Source of the DNA: Rhodothermaceae bacterium
GTDB taxonomy: Bacteria > Bacteroidota > Rhodothermia > Rhodothermales > Bin80
DNA: 64,000 nucleotides
Direction: 5' to 3'
Assembly (NCBI GenBank): GCA_009838195.1
Contig: VXSC01000011.1
Coordinates: 1-64,000 of the forward strand
How positions within the stretch are numbered: position 1 is the stretch's first letter; every line of letters begins with the position of its first letter. Below, piece by piece: positions 1-9,265 of this stretch. The translations under genes and the position numbers were made by a program. The notes beneath the pieces are model-generated. The model was not told the origin of the DNA and did no database searches. It was given only the letters and a program-made list of their open reading frames with translations.

Positions 1-86
1 GATCGCGCTAAGGTAGCGCTAATCAGGCAGAACCGTCCTGCTATAAGATCTATATTGATATTTCAAGGGACTGTTGGACTTTTACC

Positions 87-2930
87 ATGAAATACTTGAC
101 AATCTACTCCATTGTCTCTCTGATTGTACTGTTTGCACCCGATGTGGGCGCCCAGGTAACCGTGCGGGGGACGGTAAGTGACGAAAGAACTGGTGAACCC
201 ATGGAGCTTGTAACAGTCGTCATTGAAGGGACCAGTATCGGAACTACTACTTCACCGGAAGGCACATTTGAACTTGAGCTTCGCGGAACTGGTGACATTC
301 TGGTATTCTCGTTTATTGGATATGTGACCCAGCGGATTACACCCCCGATGGATGGCACGGAACTGAATGTGGTCCTTGCTCCATCTATTGAGGACATTGA
401 AGGCTTGGTCGTTGTGGGAACGCGGCGACTCCCCCGGCTTGTGACAGACTCAGCTGTACCTATTGATGTAATCTCTCCCCGGGATCTGCAGAGCACAGCC
501 AGTACGGACATTGACGATATCCTTCGTTCCCAAATTCCCTCGTACAATGTTCAGAGACACGAGATAGATGGATCAACGACCTTTGTCAGGCCTCCAACAC
601 TGCGAGGGCTTTCACCTGATAACACGATTCTGCTCGTAAATGGAAAACGTTGCCACCGCTCTGGTTCTGTAGCTCTGTTCGGGAGCGCACTGATTCTCGG
701 TTCGCAGGGACCCGACATGAACATGATTCCGGCTATCGCAATGAAACAGTTCGAAGTACTGCGGGATGGTGCATCCGCTCAATATGGTGCAGATGCAGTT
801 GCGGGTGTTTTCAACCTGCAACTGCGGGATGCCAATCACGGAGTTTCGGTTCGTTCACGGGTAGGCCAATACCATCAAGGCGATGGACGCTATATCTCCA
901 TTGCAGCAAATGCGGGCTTCCCCCTGACCGAACAGGGCTTCGTGAACGTCAGTCTTGAGTACCGTGATATGGAACCCACAAATCGCTCTGTAGATCGGGC
1001 GGATGCGTTAGCGCTAATGAGTAAGGGCTTCCCAGTCGCCCGAACGGCTCAGGTCTGGGGAAACCCGGATATTGATGATGCCATTACAGGATTTTTCAAT
1101 GCTGGACTGGATTTGAGCGAATCCATACACCTGTATGCCTTTGGGGGATATGGTCGGCGTTCGGGCAATGGCAGCTACTACCTCAGAGCGCCAGGGGGCA
1201 GCACCGCACGGGCCAATGTCTTCAGGTTCGGATCCGGGGACAGTGCTACACGTGCGATTGCGGACCTTGATCCGAATGATGGGATTGATTGCCAGACTCT
1301 GAATGATTTACCCTCTCTAGACTCGGATTTCAATGCCGTACAGTCCTTCATCGCAAATTACCGGGGTACATGCTACCTGTTTAATGAGGATTACCCGGGT
1401 GGATTTACTCCACGGTTCGGTGCTGATATGTCAGATTTGAGTGCAGTTGCAGGGATACGCGGCGATAGCCCGTCTGGATTTCGATGGGATGTCAGCGCAG
1501 GTATGGGAAGAAGTCTCATGGACTACTTCATCCGAAACACCGTCAATGCCTCTTTGGGTCCCAATCAACCGTCTGAATTCCGCCAGCGTGATTTTCTGCA
1601 AGAAGAATACAGCGTGAACCTAGATGTATCCTATCCGGTGAACCTTGAAAGCTTTCACTCGCCGCTTAATATCGCGGGGGGAGTACAGTGGCGAACCGAA
1701 ATATTCGAAACCAAAGCGGGTGATACCAATTCATATTCCATCGGACCCTTCAAAGATCAGGGTTTTTCTGTGGGTTCCAATGGAGATCAGGGAATTCCCC
1801 CGGAGTACGCTGGACGCTGGGAGCGTCCGAATTATGCCGCCTATATTGACCTTGAGGCAGACGTCATTCGGACTTTACAGATCGGCATTGCTGGGCGTTA
1901 TGAAAACTTCTATCAGGACTTTGGAACCACACTCACCGGAAAGGTGGCTGCCTTGTGGCGTGCCACGCCGATATTGAGTTTTCGCGGATCTGTGAGTACG
2001 GGAGTTCGTGCACCCACGCCAGGACAAGCCAACCTTCAAAATATTCAGACGAATTTTGACTCCAAAGGGGGGCTGATTGATGCCGGACAGATTCCTTCAT
2101 ATCATCCGATTGCGGAGGCTTTAGGGGGAGAGCCCCTGACCGAAGAATCTGCGGTCAACTTGGCGTTGGGTACCATCCTTCGAATCTCACCAGACCTGGT
2201 CCTTACAGCGGATCTATTCAGTATCACTCTTCGCGACCGGATCGCACTCACAGGTAGCATTCCCTTGAATGATGAACTCGCCACAGTTCTCCGCGAATCT
2301 GGGCAACTCGCCGGGTTCGAAACACCGCGGGAGGTGAAGTTTTTCTCAAATGACTTTGATACCCGTCAATTTGGCATAGATGTCCTACTTTCCTACGATA
2401 AGGAACACAGCAGTGACCGTGCAACTATAGCCAGCATCGCTTACAATTGGACACGTCCTGAATTGCTGAAATTCTCTGATCCCACAACGATCAATTCTTT
2501 CTTGGGAAAGCCTCTGACTGAGTCCACTCAGGTCAGTATTCTCTCTCCCAGGCGAAGGATTGAAATGGAACATGTGAATCCTCGCCACCGGATCGTAGCG
2601 ATGGGTCGTCAAATTATGGGACCCTACCACGGTATGGTTCGTCTGCATTATTACAGCAGCTGGAAAGCATGTCTGTTCTTCAGTTTCTCGTGCACCATTG
2701 GCGGCCAGGATGCTCTGAGAACTTACGACGGAAGCTGGATCGTTGATGCAGAGGTAGGATACCGGATCAGTGATCGCTATACTGCCGCGTTTGGAGTCAA
2801 CAACATTTTTGCAACTGACCGCCCTGCGGATCCGATTGAACGTGACGGACAGGGTAACTCATATGTGCCCAGTACACCATGGGACCAGAACGGAGCCGCA
2901 TTATATCTGAGACTCTCGGCAGACTTTTAG
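87..2930 (+). CDS. TonB-dependent outer-membrane receptor with CarboxypepD_reg-like domain
   Basis: A 947-residue TonB-dependent transporter. Residues 1-22 form a signal peptide ending in GA before Gln. Residues about 23-105 match the carboxypeptidase-regulatory-like beta-sandwich that precedes the plug in Bacteroidota receptors. The plug follows at about 115-250 (TLRGL, LLVNGKR, LRDGASAQYGADAVAGV). The rest is a beta-barrel ending in a C-terminal Phe (LSADF), the usual outer-membrane assembly signal. The substrate cannot be read from the sequence: there is no SusD partner beside it, so a glycan role is not supported, and siderophore, cobalamin or peptide uptake remain open. The ATG at 87 directly precedes the signal peptide. 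It is monocistronic, with a 299-base gap after it. The family call is firm. Confidence 0.93.
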   Translation: MKYLTIYSIVSLIVLFAPDVGAQVTVRGTVSDERTGEPMELVTVVIEGTSIGTTTSPEGTFELELRGTGDILVFSFIGYVTQRITPPMDGTELNVVLAPSIEDIEGLVVVGTRRLPRLVTDSAVPIDVISPRDLQSTASTDIDDILRSQIPSYNVQRHEIDGSTTFVRPPTLRGLSPDNTILLVNGKRCHRSGSVALFGSALILGSQGPDMNMIPAIAMKQFEVLRDGASAQYGADAVAGVFNLQLRDANHGVSVRSRVGQYHQGDGRYISIAANAGFPLTEQGFVNVSLEYRDMEPTNRSVDRADALALMSKGFPVARTAQVWGNPDIDDAITGFFNAGLDLSESIHLYAFGGYGRRSGNGSYYLRAPGGSTARANVFRFGSGDSATRAIADLDPNDGIDCQTLNDLPSLDSDFNAVQSFIANYRGTCYLFNEDYPGGFTPRFGADMSDLSAVAGIRGDSPSGFRWDVSAGMGRSLMDYFIRNTVNASLGPNQPSEFRQRDFLQEEYSVNLDVSYPVNLESFHSPLNIAGGVQWRTEIFETKAGDTNSYSIGPFKDQGFSVGSNGDQGIPPEYAGRWERPNYAAYIDLEADVIRTLQIGIAGRYENFYQDFGTTLTGKVAALWRATPILSFRGSVSTGVRAPTPGQANLQNIQTNFDSKGGLIDAGQIPSYHPIAEALGGEPLTEESAVNLALGTILRISPDLVLTADLFSITLRDRIALTGSIPLNDELATVLRESGQLAGFETPREVKFFSNDFDTRQFGIDVLLSYDKEHSSDRATIASIAYNWTRPELLKFSDPTTINSFLGKPLTESTQVSILSPRRRIEMEHVNPRHRIVAMGRQIMGPYHGMVRLHYYSSWKACLFFSFSCTIGGQDALRTYDGSWIVDAEVGYRISDRYTAAFGVNNIFATDRPADPIERDGQGNSYVPSTPWDQNGAALYLRLSADF

Positions 2931-3229
2931 CCTAAATTCCCCCAAATTCAGTCTGGGAGGATCTCTGATCAAAGTACGCAGCGATCTTGGACACCACTAT
3001 GACACAAGTCATGGGGCCGCACCACTCCCTAACTCTACGTTGCTACGAAAGAGAATTACACTAATCCAATTATTTAGGCGATCGCATCGAAAACCACATC
3101 ATGTAAAAACGGAGTGGTTTTGTATACTTACACGTTGCAAATTGGCAATTCACGACGAACAGAAATTACCACAGGAATTGTGAAGCTACTGTTGAGCTGT
3201 GGATTCCGTCAGGTTAATCAGGAATACAG
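2931..3229. other. Intergenic region, no gene seen
   Basis: About 300 bases between the TonB receptor and the DUF262 gene. I see no open frame with a credible protein, no tRNA and no clear hairpin terminator. It is AT-richer than the receptor gene and presumably carries the promoter of the DUF262 gene, but no hexamer pair is convincing. Confidence 0.4.
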
Positions 3230-5044
3230 ATGACAACCTTTGATAGCACAAAAAAACAGCTCCCTGAGGTAATCCGGGAGATCACCTCAGGGAAGATTCA
3301 ATTGCCGAATTTTCAGCGTGGGTGGATCTGGGATGATGAACATATTCGTTCCCTTCTTATAAGCATTGGTCGTTCTTTCCCGGTTGGTGCAGTCATGCTG
3401 TTAAAAACAGGTGGTGATATTCGCTTTCAAGTAAGACCAATCGAAAATTTGGCACCCAATAAGAATTACCCCGACCCTGAACATCTGATTCTGGATGGTC
3501 AGCAACGTTTAACAACACTTACGCAGGTTCTTGCACTTGGACAACCTGTAAAAACGTTCAATAAAAAAGGAAGGCCGATTGAGCGGTTTTACTATGTTGA
3601 TATTGAGCGTGCACTAGAAGACGAAACTCTAGAGGATGCGTTCATCGCCGTCGGACCGGATCGGACAATTCGGACAAATTTCGGTCGTGACATAGAGTTG
3701 GACTTATCAACGCGAGAAAAGGAATGCACCTCCTTCTACTTCCCTTGCAATCAGATTCTAAGCGCCCTTAGCTGGACACTAGATCTTGTCAAATTCAATC
3801 CTAATCGCGCCGAGGATTTCACTACCTTTAGTAAAGTGTTTATTGAAGCATTTACGGCTTACGAATTGCCCGTGATTTCACTCGGGAAGAATACCACTCC
3901 AGAAGCGGTTTGCCTAATCTTTGAAAAGGTGAATACAGGTGGGGTAGACCTGTCCGTGTTTGAGCTTGTTACCGCCAGCTTTGCTGCTGATGGCTACAAT
4001 CTTCGTGAAGACTGGTATGGGGACGAATCCAAAGGACGTGAAGGTCGATCTACTAAACTGAAAAACGAGCCGATACTACGTGACATAAAATCCACTGATT
4101 TTTTGCAGGCTGTATCCATTCTACGAAGTTATGAAAAACGAAAACAAGACATCGAAGCGGGAAAGATCGGCAAAAGAATCTCTCCAGTTAGCGCAAAGCG
4201 AAGGACTGTTCTCTCTCTGAAGCTGAACGACTATAAGAAATGGGCTCCTGTGGTCGAAGACGGATTCCTTCTTGCCGCGAAGTTCATGCAAAGGCAATGT
4301 TTTTTTAATCCCAAAGAGCTTCCTTACCGAACACAACTAATCCCGCTTGCGACAGTACTTTCTCAAATCGGAAATGAACAGTGGCTCATACCAAATATCT
4401 ATGATCGCTTGTCACAATGGTTTTGGTGTGGAGTGCTGGGCGAACTCTATGGCGGAGCAGTTGAGACACGCATCGCGAATGATTTTGAACAATTGATGAG
4501 ATGGATCATGGGTGATCCCAAGGATACGACTATTGATTTGCCTCGCACAATCGTGGACGCGGCGTTCCAAGAAAGCCGCCTTGACACATTGCGTTCTCGA
4601 AATAGTGCCGCGTACAAGGGACTAAACGTTCTTGTGTTGCGGGAAGGTGCGAAGGATTTTTTCAAAAAAGCAACCGTTCAAGAACTCAACGCCTTGGGGT
4701 ATGACTTAGACATACACCACATATTCCCAAGAGCATGGTGCAAAGAAGAAGAAATCGAGCCAAAGACTTTCGACTCAATCGTTAATAAAACGATGATATC
4801 CTCACAGACCAATAGGATGATCGGTGGTAATGCACCATCAGAGTACCTGTCTTCTATTCAGACACACAAGCAAGTTTCGATCTCCGAGGAGAAAATGGAC
4901 GAGATATTGCTGACCCATTGCATACCTCCAAAATCGCTTAGAGATGATGACTTCGAATCCTTTATGGCAGGCCGCAAAAATAAGCTCATCAGGATCATAG
5001 AATCCGTAATGGTGAAATCGGTGCAAAGGGATCAATCACTGTGA
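3230..5044 (+). CDS. DUF262/DUF1524 (GmrSD-like) protein, possible anti-phage nuclease
   Basis: A 604-residue protein with the N-terminal DUF262 (GmrSD N-domain, ParB/Srx-like) signature: NFQRGWIW at about 27-34 and DGQQRLTTL at 89-97, the conserved nucleotide-handling motif. The C-terminal third holds HHIFPRAW near residue 496 and a downstream NRMIGGNAPSEYL segment, which fit the DUF1524/HNH nuclease half of the family. Known relatives with both halves include type IV restriction enzyme GmrSD, BrxU and SspE, which attack modified phage DNA or act with DNA phosphorothioation. Many other DUF262 proteins have no assigned role. Here it stands alone, with gaps of about 300 and 150 bases on either side and no modification genes beside it. 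The region looks AT-richer than its neighbours, which suggests but does not prove acquisition. The family call is strong; a defence role is inference. Confidence 0.82.
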   Translation: MTTFDSTKKQLPEVIREITSGKIQLPNFQRGWIWDDEHIRSLLISIGRSFPVGAVMLLKTGGDIRFQVRPIENLAPNKNYPDPEHLILDGQQRLTTLTQVLALGQPVKTFNKKGRPIERFYYVDIERALEDETLEDAFIAVGPDRTIRTNFGRDIELDLSTREKECTSFYFPCNQILSALSWTLDLVKFNPNRAEDFTTFSKVFIEAFTAYELPVISLGKNTTPEAVCLIFEKVNTGGVDLSVFELVTASFAADGYNLREDWYGDESKGREGRSTKLKNEPILRDIKSTDFLQAVSILRSYEKRKQDIEAGKIGKRISPVSAKRRTVLSLKLNDYKKWAPVVEDGFLLAAKFMQRQCFFNPKELPYRTQLIPLATVLSQIGNEQWLIPNIYDRLSQWFWCGVLGELYGGAVETRIANDFEQLMRWIMGDPKDTTIDLPRTIVDAAFQESRLDTLRSRNSAAYKGLNVLVLREGAKDFFKKATVQELNALGYDLDIHHIFPRAWCKEEEIEPKTFDSIVNKTMISSQTNRMIGGNAPSEYLSSIQTHKQVSISEEKMDEILLTHCIPPKSLRDDDFESFMAGRKNKLIRIIESVMVKSVQRDQSL

Positions 5045-5192
5045 GTATTGCACCAATCTCTCACGGCCTGAGAATTCCTGCCATATACTGAAGTGCTCAC
5101 CCTCTGGCCTGGAATAATTCACGATCTCTATTACTTAATCATAATTGAGTCCTCTCTCGCCTCAGCCCCAGAAACCAAAAGCCGAATCAAGT

Positions 5193-6002
5193 ATGGAGTA
5201 TGACTCAATTAAGGATCGGATCAGCCGCTGGCTCGACTCGTATCCGAAACTGCTCCCTCTGCTTTTTGCTGTACTGGATCTGTTGTTTCTCCGAACCTGG
5301 TACGTTCACCGGGCGCTCCGGGAAATGAAACTGGGACCAGATTCAAAGCTCCTAGATGCCGGGACCGGCTTTGGACAATATGCATGGCATACGTTGCGTA
5401 AATACCCCGGCGTCTTTGTTACGGCAACGGATCTCAAGGAAGATTATCTGGAGCGCGCCTCCAAATGTTTTGAAGCATTTGGACTTGCGGGTCGGATTGA
5501 ACTACAAGTTGAAGACCTCACAGATCCAAATGTAACCGGTCTCTTTGACTGTATTCTAGCGGTAGATGTCCTTGAGCACATTGAAGAGGATGAGGCAGCA
5601 ATTCATCATTTTGCCCAGCGCCTGCAACGCGAAGGATGCTTGATCATCAGCACTCCGAGCGATCAGGGAGGATCCGACGTCCATAACAAGGATCAGAAGA
5701 GCTTTATTGGTGAGCATGTCCGCGACGGCTATAACCTCAAGGGGCTCATGCAAATGCTCACACATGCCGGGCTCGAAATCGTTAATGCACAGTATAGCTA
5801 TGGAGCTTGGGGATCCCTGGCCTGGCGCCTACTGATCAAGTTCCCGATGCTGCTTCTTGGCAGGTCATTGTTTTTTGCGCCACTGGTTGCACTCTATTAC
5901 GTGCCCGTGCTGCCATTGGGCCTACTGATGAATACTCTTGACCTGCACAACGCAAATACGCGCGGAACGGGATTGATTGTCGTTGCACGCCAAAGTACCT
6001 GA
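5193..6002 (+). CDS. Class I SAM-dependent methyltransferase
   Basis: A Rossmann-fold methyltransferase of 269 residues from the ATG at 5193. A TTG at 5145 would add 16 residues that look non-coding (Pro/Ser/Lys rich). Motif I is LLDAGTGFGQYAW, the glycine-rich SAM loop. A later strand gives AVDVLEHIEEDE, typical of the Methyltransf_11/ubiE group. The C-terminal 60 residues carry two hydrophobic stretches (FPMLLLGRSLFF and YYVPVLPLGLLM) that could attach the enzyme to the membrane, which suggests a lipid, quinone or envelope substrate. The substrate is not determinable. It lies 47 bases upstream of pyrG in the same direction and could be co-transcribed with it. Confidence 0.8.
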   Translation: MEYDSIKDRISRWLDSYPKLLPLLFAVLDLLFLRTWYVHRALREMKLGPDSKLLDAGTGFGQYAWHTLRKYPGVFVTATDLKEDYLERASKCFEAFGLAGRIELQVEDLTDPNVTGLFDCILAVDVLEHIEEDEAAIHHFAQRLQREGCLIISTPSDQGGSDVHNKDQKSFIGEHVRDGYNLKGLMQMLTHAGLEIVNAQYSYGAWGSLAWRLLIKFPMLLLGRSLFFAPLVALYYVPVLPLGLLMNTLDLHNANTRGTGLIVVARQST

Positions 6003-6049
6003 GTCCAATCAAATGCTTTAACTTTAGGGAATCGTTCTTCTAATTCAGA

Positions 6050-7684
6050 GTGGCTGTGAGAAGTAAATATATATTCGTGACCGGCGGAGTTTCGTCTTCG
6101 CTCGGAAAAGGTATCTTCTGTGCATCTCTAGGCCGACTGCTCGAAGCCCATGGCCTTCGGGTCTCCATCCAAAAGTTGGACCCATACATTAATGTAGATC
6201 CGGGCACCATGAATCCCTATGAGCATGGGGAGGTGTTTGTTACTCATGACGGAGCCGAGACGGATCTGGATCTCGGGCATTACGAACGATTTCTCGGACA
6301 CGAAACCAGCCAGGCAAATAATGTTACCACCGGCCGCGTCTACAGCGAGGTGATTGGGAAAGAGCGCGCCGGCGAATATCTCGGAAAAACCGTCCAGATT
6401 GTCCCCCACATCATTGATGAAATTAAAGCGTGGATCGTGCGCCTTGCAGAGAGTGAAGAACTAGATGTCATCATCTCAGAGATTGGCGGCACAGTTGGGG
6501 ATATTGAAAGCCTGCCCTACCTCGAAGCGATTCGGCAGTTGCGCTACGAAATGGGATCCATCAATGCGCAGGTGGCACATCTAACGCTGGTACCTTACCT
6601 CGCAGCTGCGGGCGAACTGAAAACCAAGCCTACTCAGCATTCGGTAAAAACACTGCTCTCCTATGGCCTGCAGCCCGACCTCCTGGTCTGCCGCTCGGAG
6701 CGCTCGCTGGACAAAGAGTTGCGTGAAAAAATTGCCCGCTTCTGTAACGTGGAAACCCGTGGAGTGATAGAGGCAGCTGACGCCCGCTCCATCTACGAGG
6801 TCCCTCTTCAACTAGCCCGACAGGGAGTTGAGAAACTGGTTCTTGAACGACTGGGATTGGCAGATCCTCAAACACAAAAACCTATTACTAGTGAGCCCGA
6901 GCTGGCTGAATGGACTCGCTTTGTTCAGCGGTTGCATGCGCCGGACAAAGAAGTGCGCATCGCATTGGTCGGGAAATATGTAGCCCATCAGGATGCCTAC
7001 AAGTCCATCACCGAATCATTTATTCTGGCCGGTGCAAAGCTGTCTGCTCATGTGGATGTAAGCTTTGTTGAAAGTGAGGAGATCGATGAACACAACTGTG
7101 AGGCGATGCTCCAGGATGCAAAGGGAATTCTGGTGGCACCTGGTTTTGGCTCGCGTGGGATCGAGGGGAAGATCGCAACAGCTCGTTACGCCCGGATCAA
7201 TAAAGTCCCTTTCCTTGGAATCTGCCTGGGGCTTCAGTGTGCCATCATCGCATTTGCACGGGATGTCTGTGACCTGCAAGGAGCGCACTCGACCGAGTTT
7301 GACCCGAATTCGCCCTGGCCGGTCATTGATCTGATGGCGAGTCAGAAGAATATATCCGACAAGGGCGGAACGATGCGGCTTGGTGCATACAACTGCGAGA
7401 TCACAGAGGGCTCGCAGGTGCACTCTATTTATAACAAGACCCAAGTGCGTGAACGGCATCGCCACCGATACGAGGTCAATAATTCCATCAAACACCGCCT
7501 CGAAAAAAAAGGGCTGAGGTTCACCGGAATCAATCCGGAAAGTGGGCTCGTGGAAATTGCTGAACTGCCCACCCACCCCTGGTACATCGGCGTACAGTTC
7601 CATCCCGAGTACCGTTCCACCGTGGGCAATCCCCACCCCCTGTTTATGTCATTCGTCGCCGCCGCGCTCGAACACGAGGGGTAA
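6050..7684 (+). CDS. pyrG: CTP synthase
   Basis: A 544-residue CTP synthase, which aminates UTP to CTP with glutamine and ATP in the cytoplasm. The synthase domain begins at once with the P-loop-type VTGGVSSSLGKG (residues 10-21) and continues with KLDPYINVDPGTMNP and EIGGTVGDIES. The C-terminal class I glutamine amidotransferase domain carries the nucleophile Cys392 in GICLGLQC, and QFHPEYRS supplies the His/Glu of the triad. The length is normal for the family. The start is GTG at 6050, since the family N-terminus begins only a few residues before the P-loop. It lies 184 bases upstream of mraZ, from which it is separated by the mraZ control region. Confidence 0.97.
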   Translation: MAVRSKYIFVTGGVSSSLGKGIFCASLGRLLEAHGLRVSIQKLDPYINVDPGTMNPYEHGEVFVTHDGAETDLDLGHYERFLGHETSQANNVTTGRVYSEVIGKERAGEYLGKTVQIVPHIIDEIKAWIVRLAESEELDVIISEIGGTVGDIESLPYLEAIRQLRYEMGSINAQVAHLTLVPYLAAAGELKTKPTQHSVKTLLSYGLQPDLLVCRSERSLDKELREKIARFCNVETRGVIEAADARSIYEVPLQLARQGVEKLVLERLGLADPQTQKPITSEPELAEWTRFVQRLHAPDKEVRIALVGKYVAHQDAYKSITESFILAGAKLSAHVDVSFVESEEIDEHNCEAMLQDAKGILVAPGFGSRGIEGKIATARYARINKVPFLGICLGLQCAIIAFARDVCDLQGAHSTEFDPNSPWPVIDLMASQKNISDKGGTMRLGAYNCEITEGSQVHSIYNKTQVRERHRHRYEVNNSIKHRLEKKGLRFTGINPESGLVEIAELPTHPWYIGVQFHPEYRSTVGNPHPLFMSFVAAALEHEG

Positions 7685-7774
7685 CCCTGACCCCTGTACT
7701 CCGCTGAGCTTTGCCCTAGACTACACGGGAAAACCGTGCGGCTCATCGAAGGTAATTGGCGCCTTTTTCACGGT

Positions 7775-7823
7775 AATTTCCCACAAAATTTAATTTTGTG
7801 GGAAATTGTGGGAAATTGTGGGT
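7775..7823 (+). promoter_or_regulatory. Probable MraZ operator: three GTGGG boxes plus perfect palindrome
   Basis: Three direct repeats of GTGGG(A/T) start at 7798, 7808 and 7818, an exact 10-base spacing that puts them on one face of the helix. MraZ proteins are known to bind tandem TGGGN/GTGGG boxes upstream of their own operon. The first box is also the right arm of a perfect 33-base palindrome (7775-7807, arms of 16 bases around T7791), so a fourth box lies inverted on the opposite strand at 7780-7785. The array ends 45 bases before the mraZ ATG. A TATACT at 7851-7856 may be the -10 element. Autoregulation of the cluster by MraZ is inferred from these features. Confidence 0.85.
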
Positions 7824-7868
7824 AATTTTCCTTATCATTAATCAGGTAGCTATACTCAAGAGGTCCCC

Positions 7869-8312
7869 ATGCCTGGATTTAAGGGACAGGCGACGTATTC
7901 AGTTGATGGAAAAGGGCGCATCGCGATCCCCTCTAGAATGCGTGCGTGCATGAGCCCGGAGGCGCACAGCACCCTGGTGATCACGCGCGGATTTGAGCGT
8001 TGCATCTTTGCCTACCCGCTTGATGAATGGCTGGAGATTGAAGATCAGATCTCGAAACTCAACCCCTATAGCGAAAAACACAGATCATTCATTCGCCAAT
8101 TCATGAGATGGGCGGAAGAAGTAACCATAGATGCAAAGGGGCGAATCCCCCTTCAACGACCACTGCTTGAGTATGCAGGAATAGAAAAAACAAGTTTAAT
8201 TCTTGGAAGCCAGAAGTATCTCGAGGTCTGGGATCCCCAAAGATTCGAAGAATATCTGGCTGCCGAAGAAACGGATTATGAAACGCTTGCGGCGGAGGTT
8301 ATGGGAAGCTGA
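7869..8312 (+). CDS. mraZ: Transcriptional regulator MraZ
   Basis: A 147-residue MraZ, the DNA-binding regulator at the head of division and cell-wall clusters. It consists of two SpoVT-AbrB-type swapped-hairpin halves, seen as DGKGRIAIPSRMR near residue 14 and DAKGRIPLQRPL near residue 91. The protein forms a ring that contacts several GTGGG boxes, and such boxes lie directly upstream at 7780-7823. An AGAGG stretch sits just before the ATG. Its stop codon overlaps the rsmH start by one base (TGATG), which implies translational coupling. Length and order match the family. Confidence 0.97.
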   Translation: MPGFKGQATYSVDGKGRIAIPSRMRACMSPEAHSTLVITRGFERCIFAYPLDEWLEIEDQISKLNPYSEKHRSFIRQFMRWAEEVTIDAKGRIPLQRPLLEYAGIEKTSLILGSQKYLEVWDPQRFEEYLAAEETDYETLAAEVMGS

Positions 8313-9256
8313 TGTCTACCGTTCCTTATGCAACCGCCTACCATGCACCTGTTCTCTCACAAACTGTACTGAAATACTTGGTAACGGACATCAACGGCAC
8401 GTATGTCGATGCGACTGCGGGAGGCGGCGGGCATGTTGCTGCTATTCTCTCTGTGTTGTCGTCTAGAGGGAGGGTCGTTGCAGTTGATCGGGACGCGGAC
8501 GCGGTCCAAACCGTGGAAGCACGGCTGCCCGATGCTATCAAGATGAAGCAACTGGTCGTATATAAGGGGAGATTCAGCAACTTGCAGAACCTGATCCCAA
8601 ACCTTCTTCCCGTCACGGGGCTTTTACTGGACCTTGGCGTCTCCTCTCATCAACTGGACTCCGGTCAAAGGGGATTCAGCCATCGTCAACGTGCCCACCT
8701 GGACATGCGGATGGACACTGAATTCGATATCACTGCAGCAGATATCGTGAATGGATCGACTGAAGATGAACTGGTAAATATCCTCCGCTCCTGGGGAGAA
8801 GAGCCCTATGCACGGCGAATCGCCCGAGCGATCACTGCGAACCAGCCCGTTGAAACTACCACAGACCTGGCCCACATTGTGCGCGATGCAGTCCCGACCC
8901 GATGGGAGTCTCGGGCAGTTTCCCGCACATTCCAAGCCCTTCGCATTGCCGTCAATGGAGAATTGGATGAGCTGGCACAGCTTCTTGAATCCAGCCCGAA
9001 AATTGTGGCAGAAGGAGGCAGGATGGTCGTCATCAGCTATCACTCCCTTGAAGACCGGATGGTTAAGCGGATGCTGCGTGACGGGGTTCTGGAAGGAGAA
9101 TCGAGACGAGATCTCTACGGGAACCGACTTGTGCCTTGGAAACCAGTCACGCGCCGACCTGTCGTTCCTGATGCTGCAGAGATTGCGGCAAACCGCCGAT
9201 CCCGAAGTGCACGGCTGCGTGCAGGAGTTCGTTGTCCCGTACCTGTCAGTACATAA
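8312..9256 (+). CDS. rsmH: 16S rRNA (cytosine(1402)-N(4))-methyltransferase
   Basis: A 314-residue RsmH (MraW), which methylates N4 of C1402 in 16S rRNA using SAM. The N-terminus HAPVLSQTVL and the SAM loop DATAGGGGH (about residues 32-40) are diagnostic, as are LLLDLGVSSHQLD and the C-terminal ISYHSLEDRMVKR. It is the second gene of the cluster in nearly all bacteria. Its start overlaps the mraZ stop by one base, and a 9-base gap separates it from ftsL. Confidence 0.96.
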   Translation: MSTVPYATAYHAPVLSQTVLKYLVTDINGTYVDATAGGGGHVAAILSVLSSRGRVVAVDRDADAVQTVEARLPDAIKMKQLVVYKGRFSNLQNLIPNLLPVTGLLLDLGVSSHQLDSGQRGFSHRQRAHLDMRMDTEFDITAADIVNGSTEDELVNILRSWGEEPYARRIARAITANQPVETTTDLAHIVRDAVPTRWESRAVSRTFQALRIAVNGELDELAQLLESSPKIVAEGGRMVVISYHSLEDRMVKRMLRDGVLEGESRRDLYGNRLVPWKPVTRRPVVPDAAEIAANRRSRSARLRAGVRCPVPVST

Positions 9257-9265
9257 TATTCTCTG

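Noticed and set aside
7725-7739. Small CACGG/CCGTG hairpin after pyrG considered as terminator
   Set aside because: The stem is only 5 bp and no T-tract follows directly.
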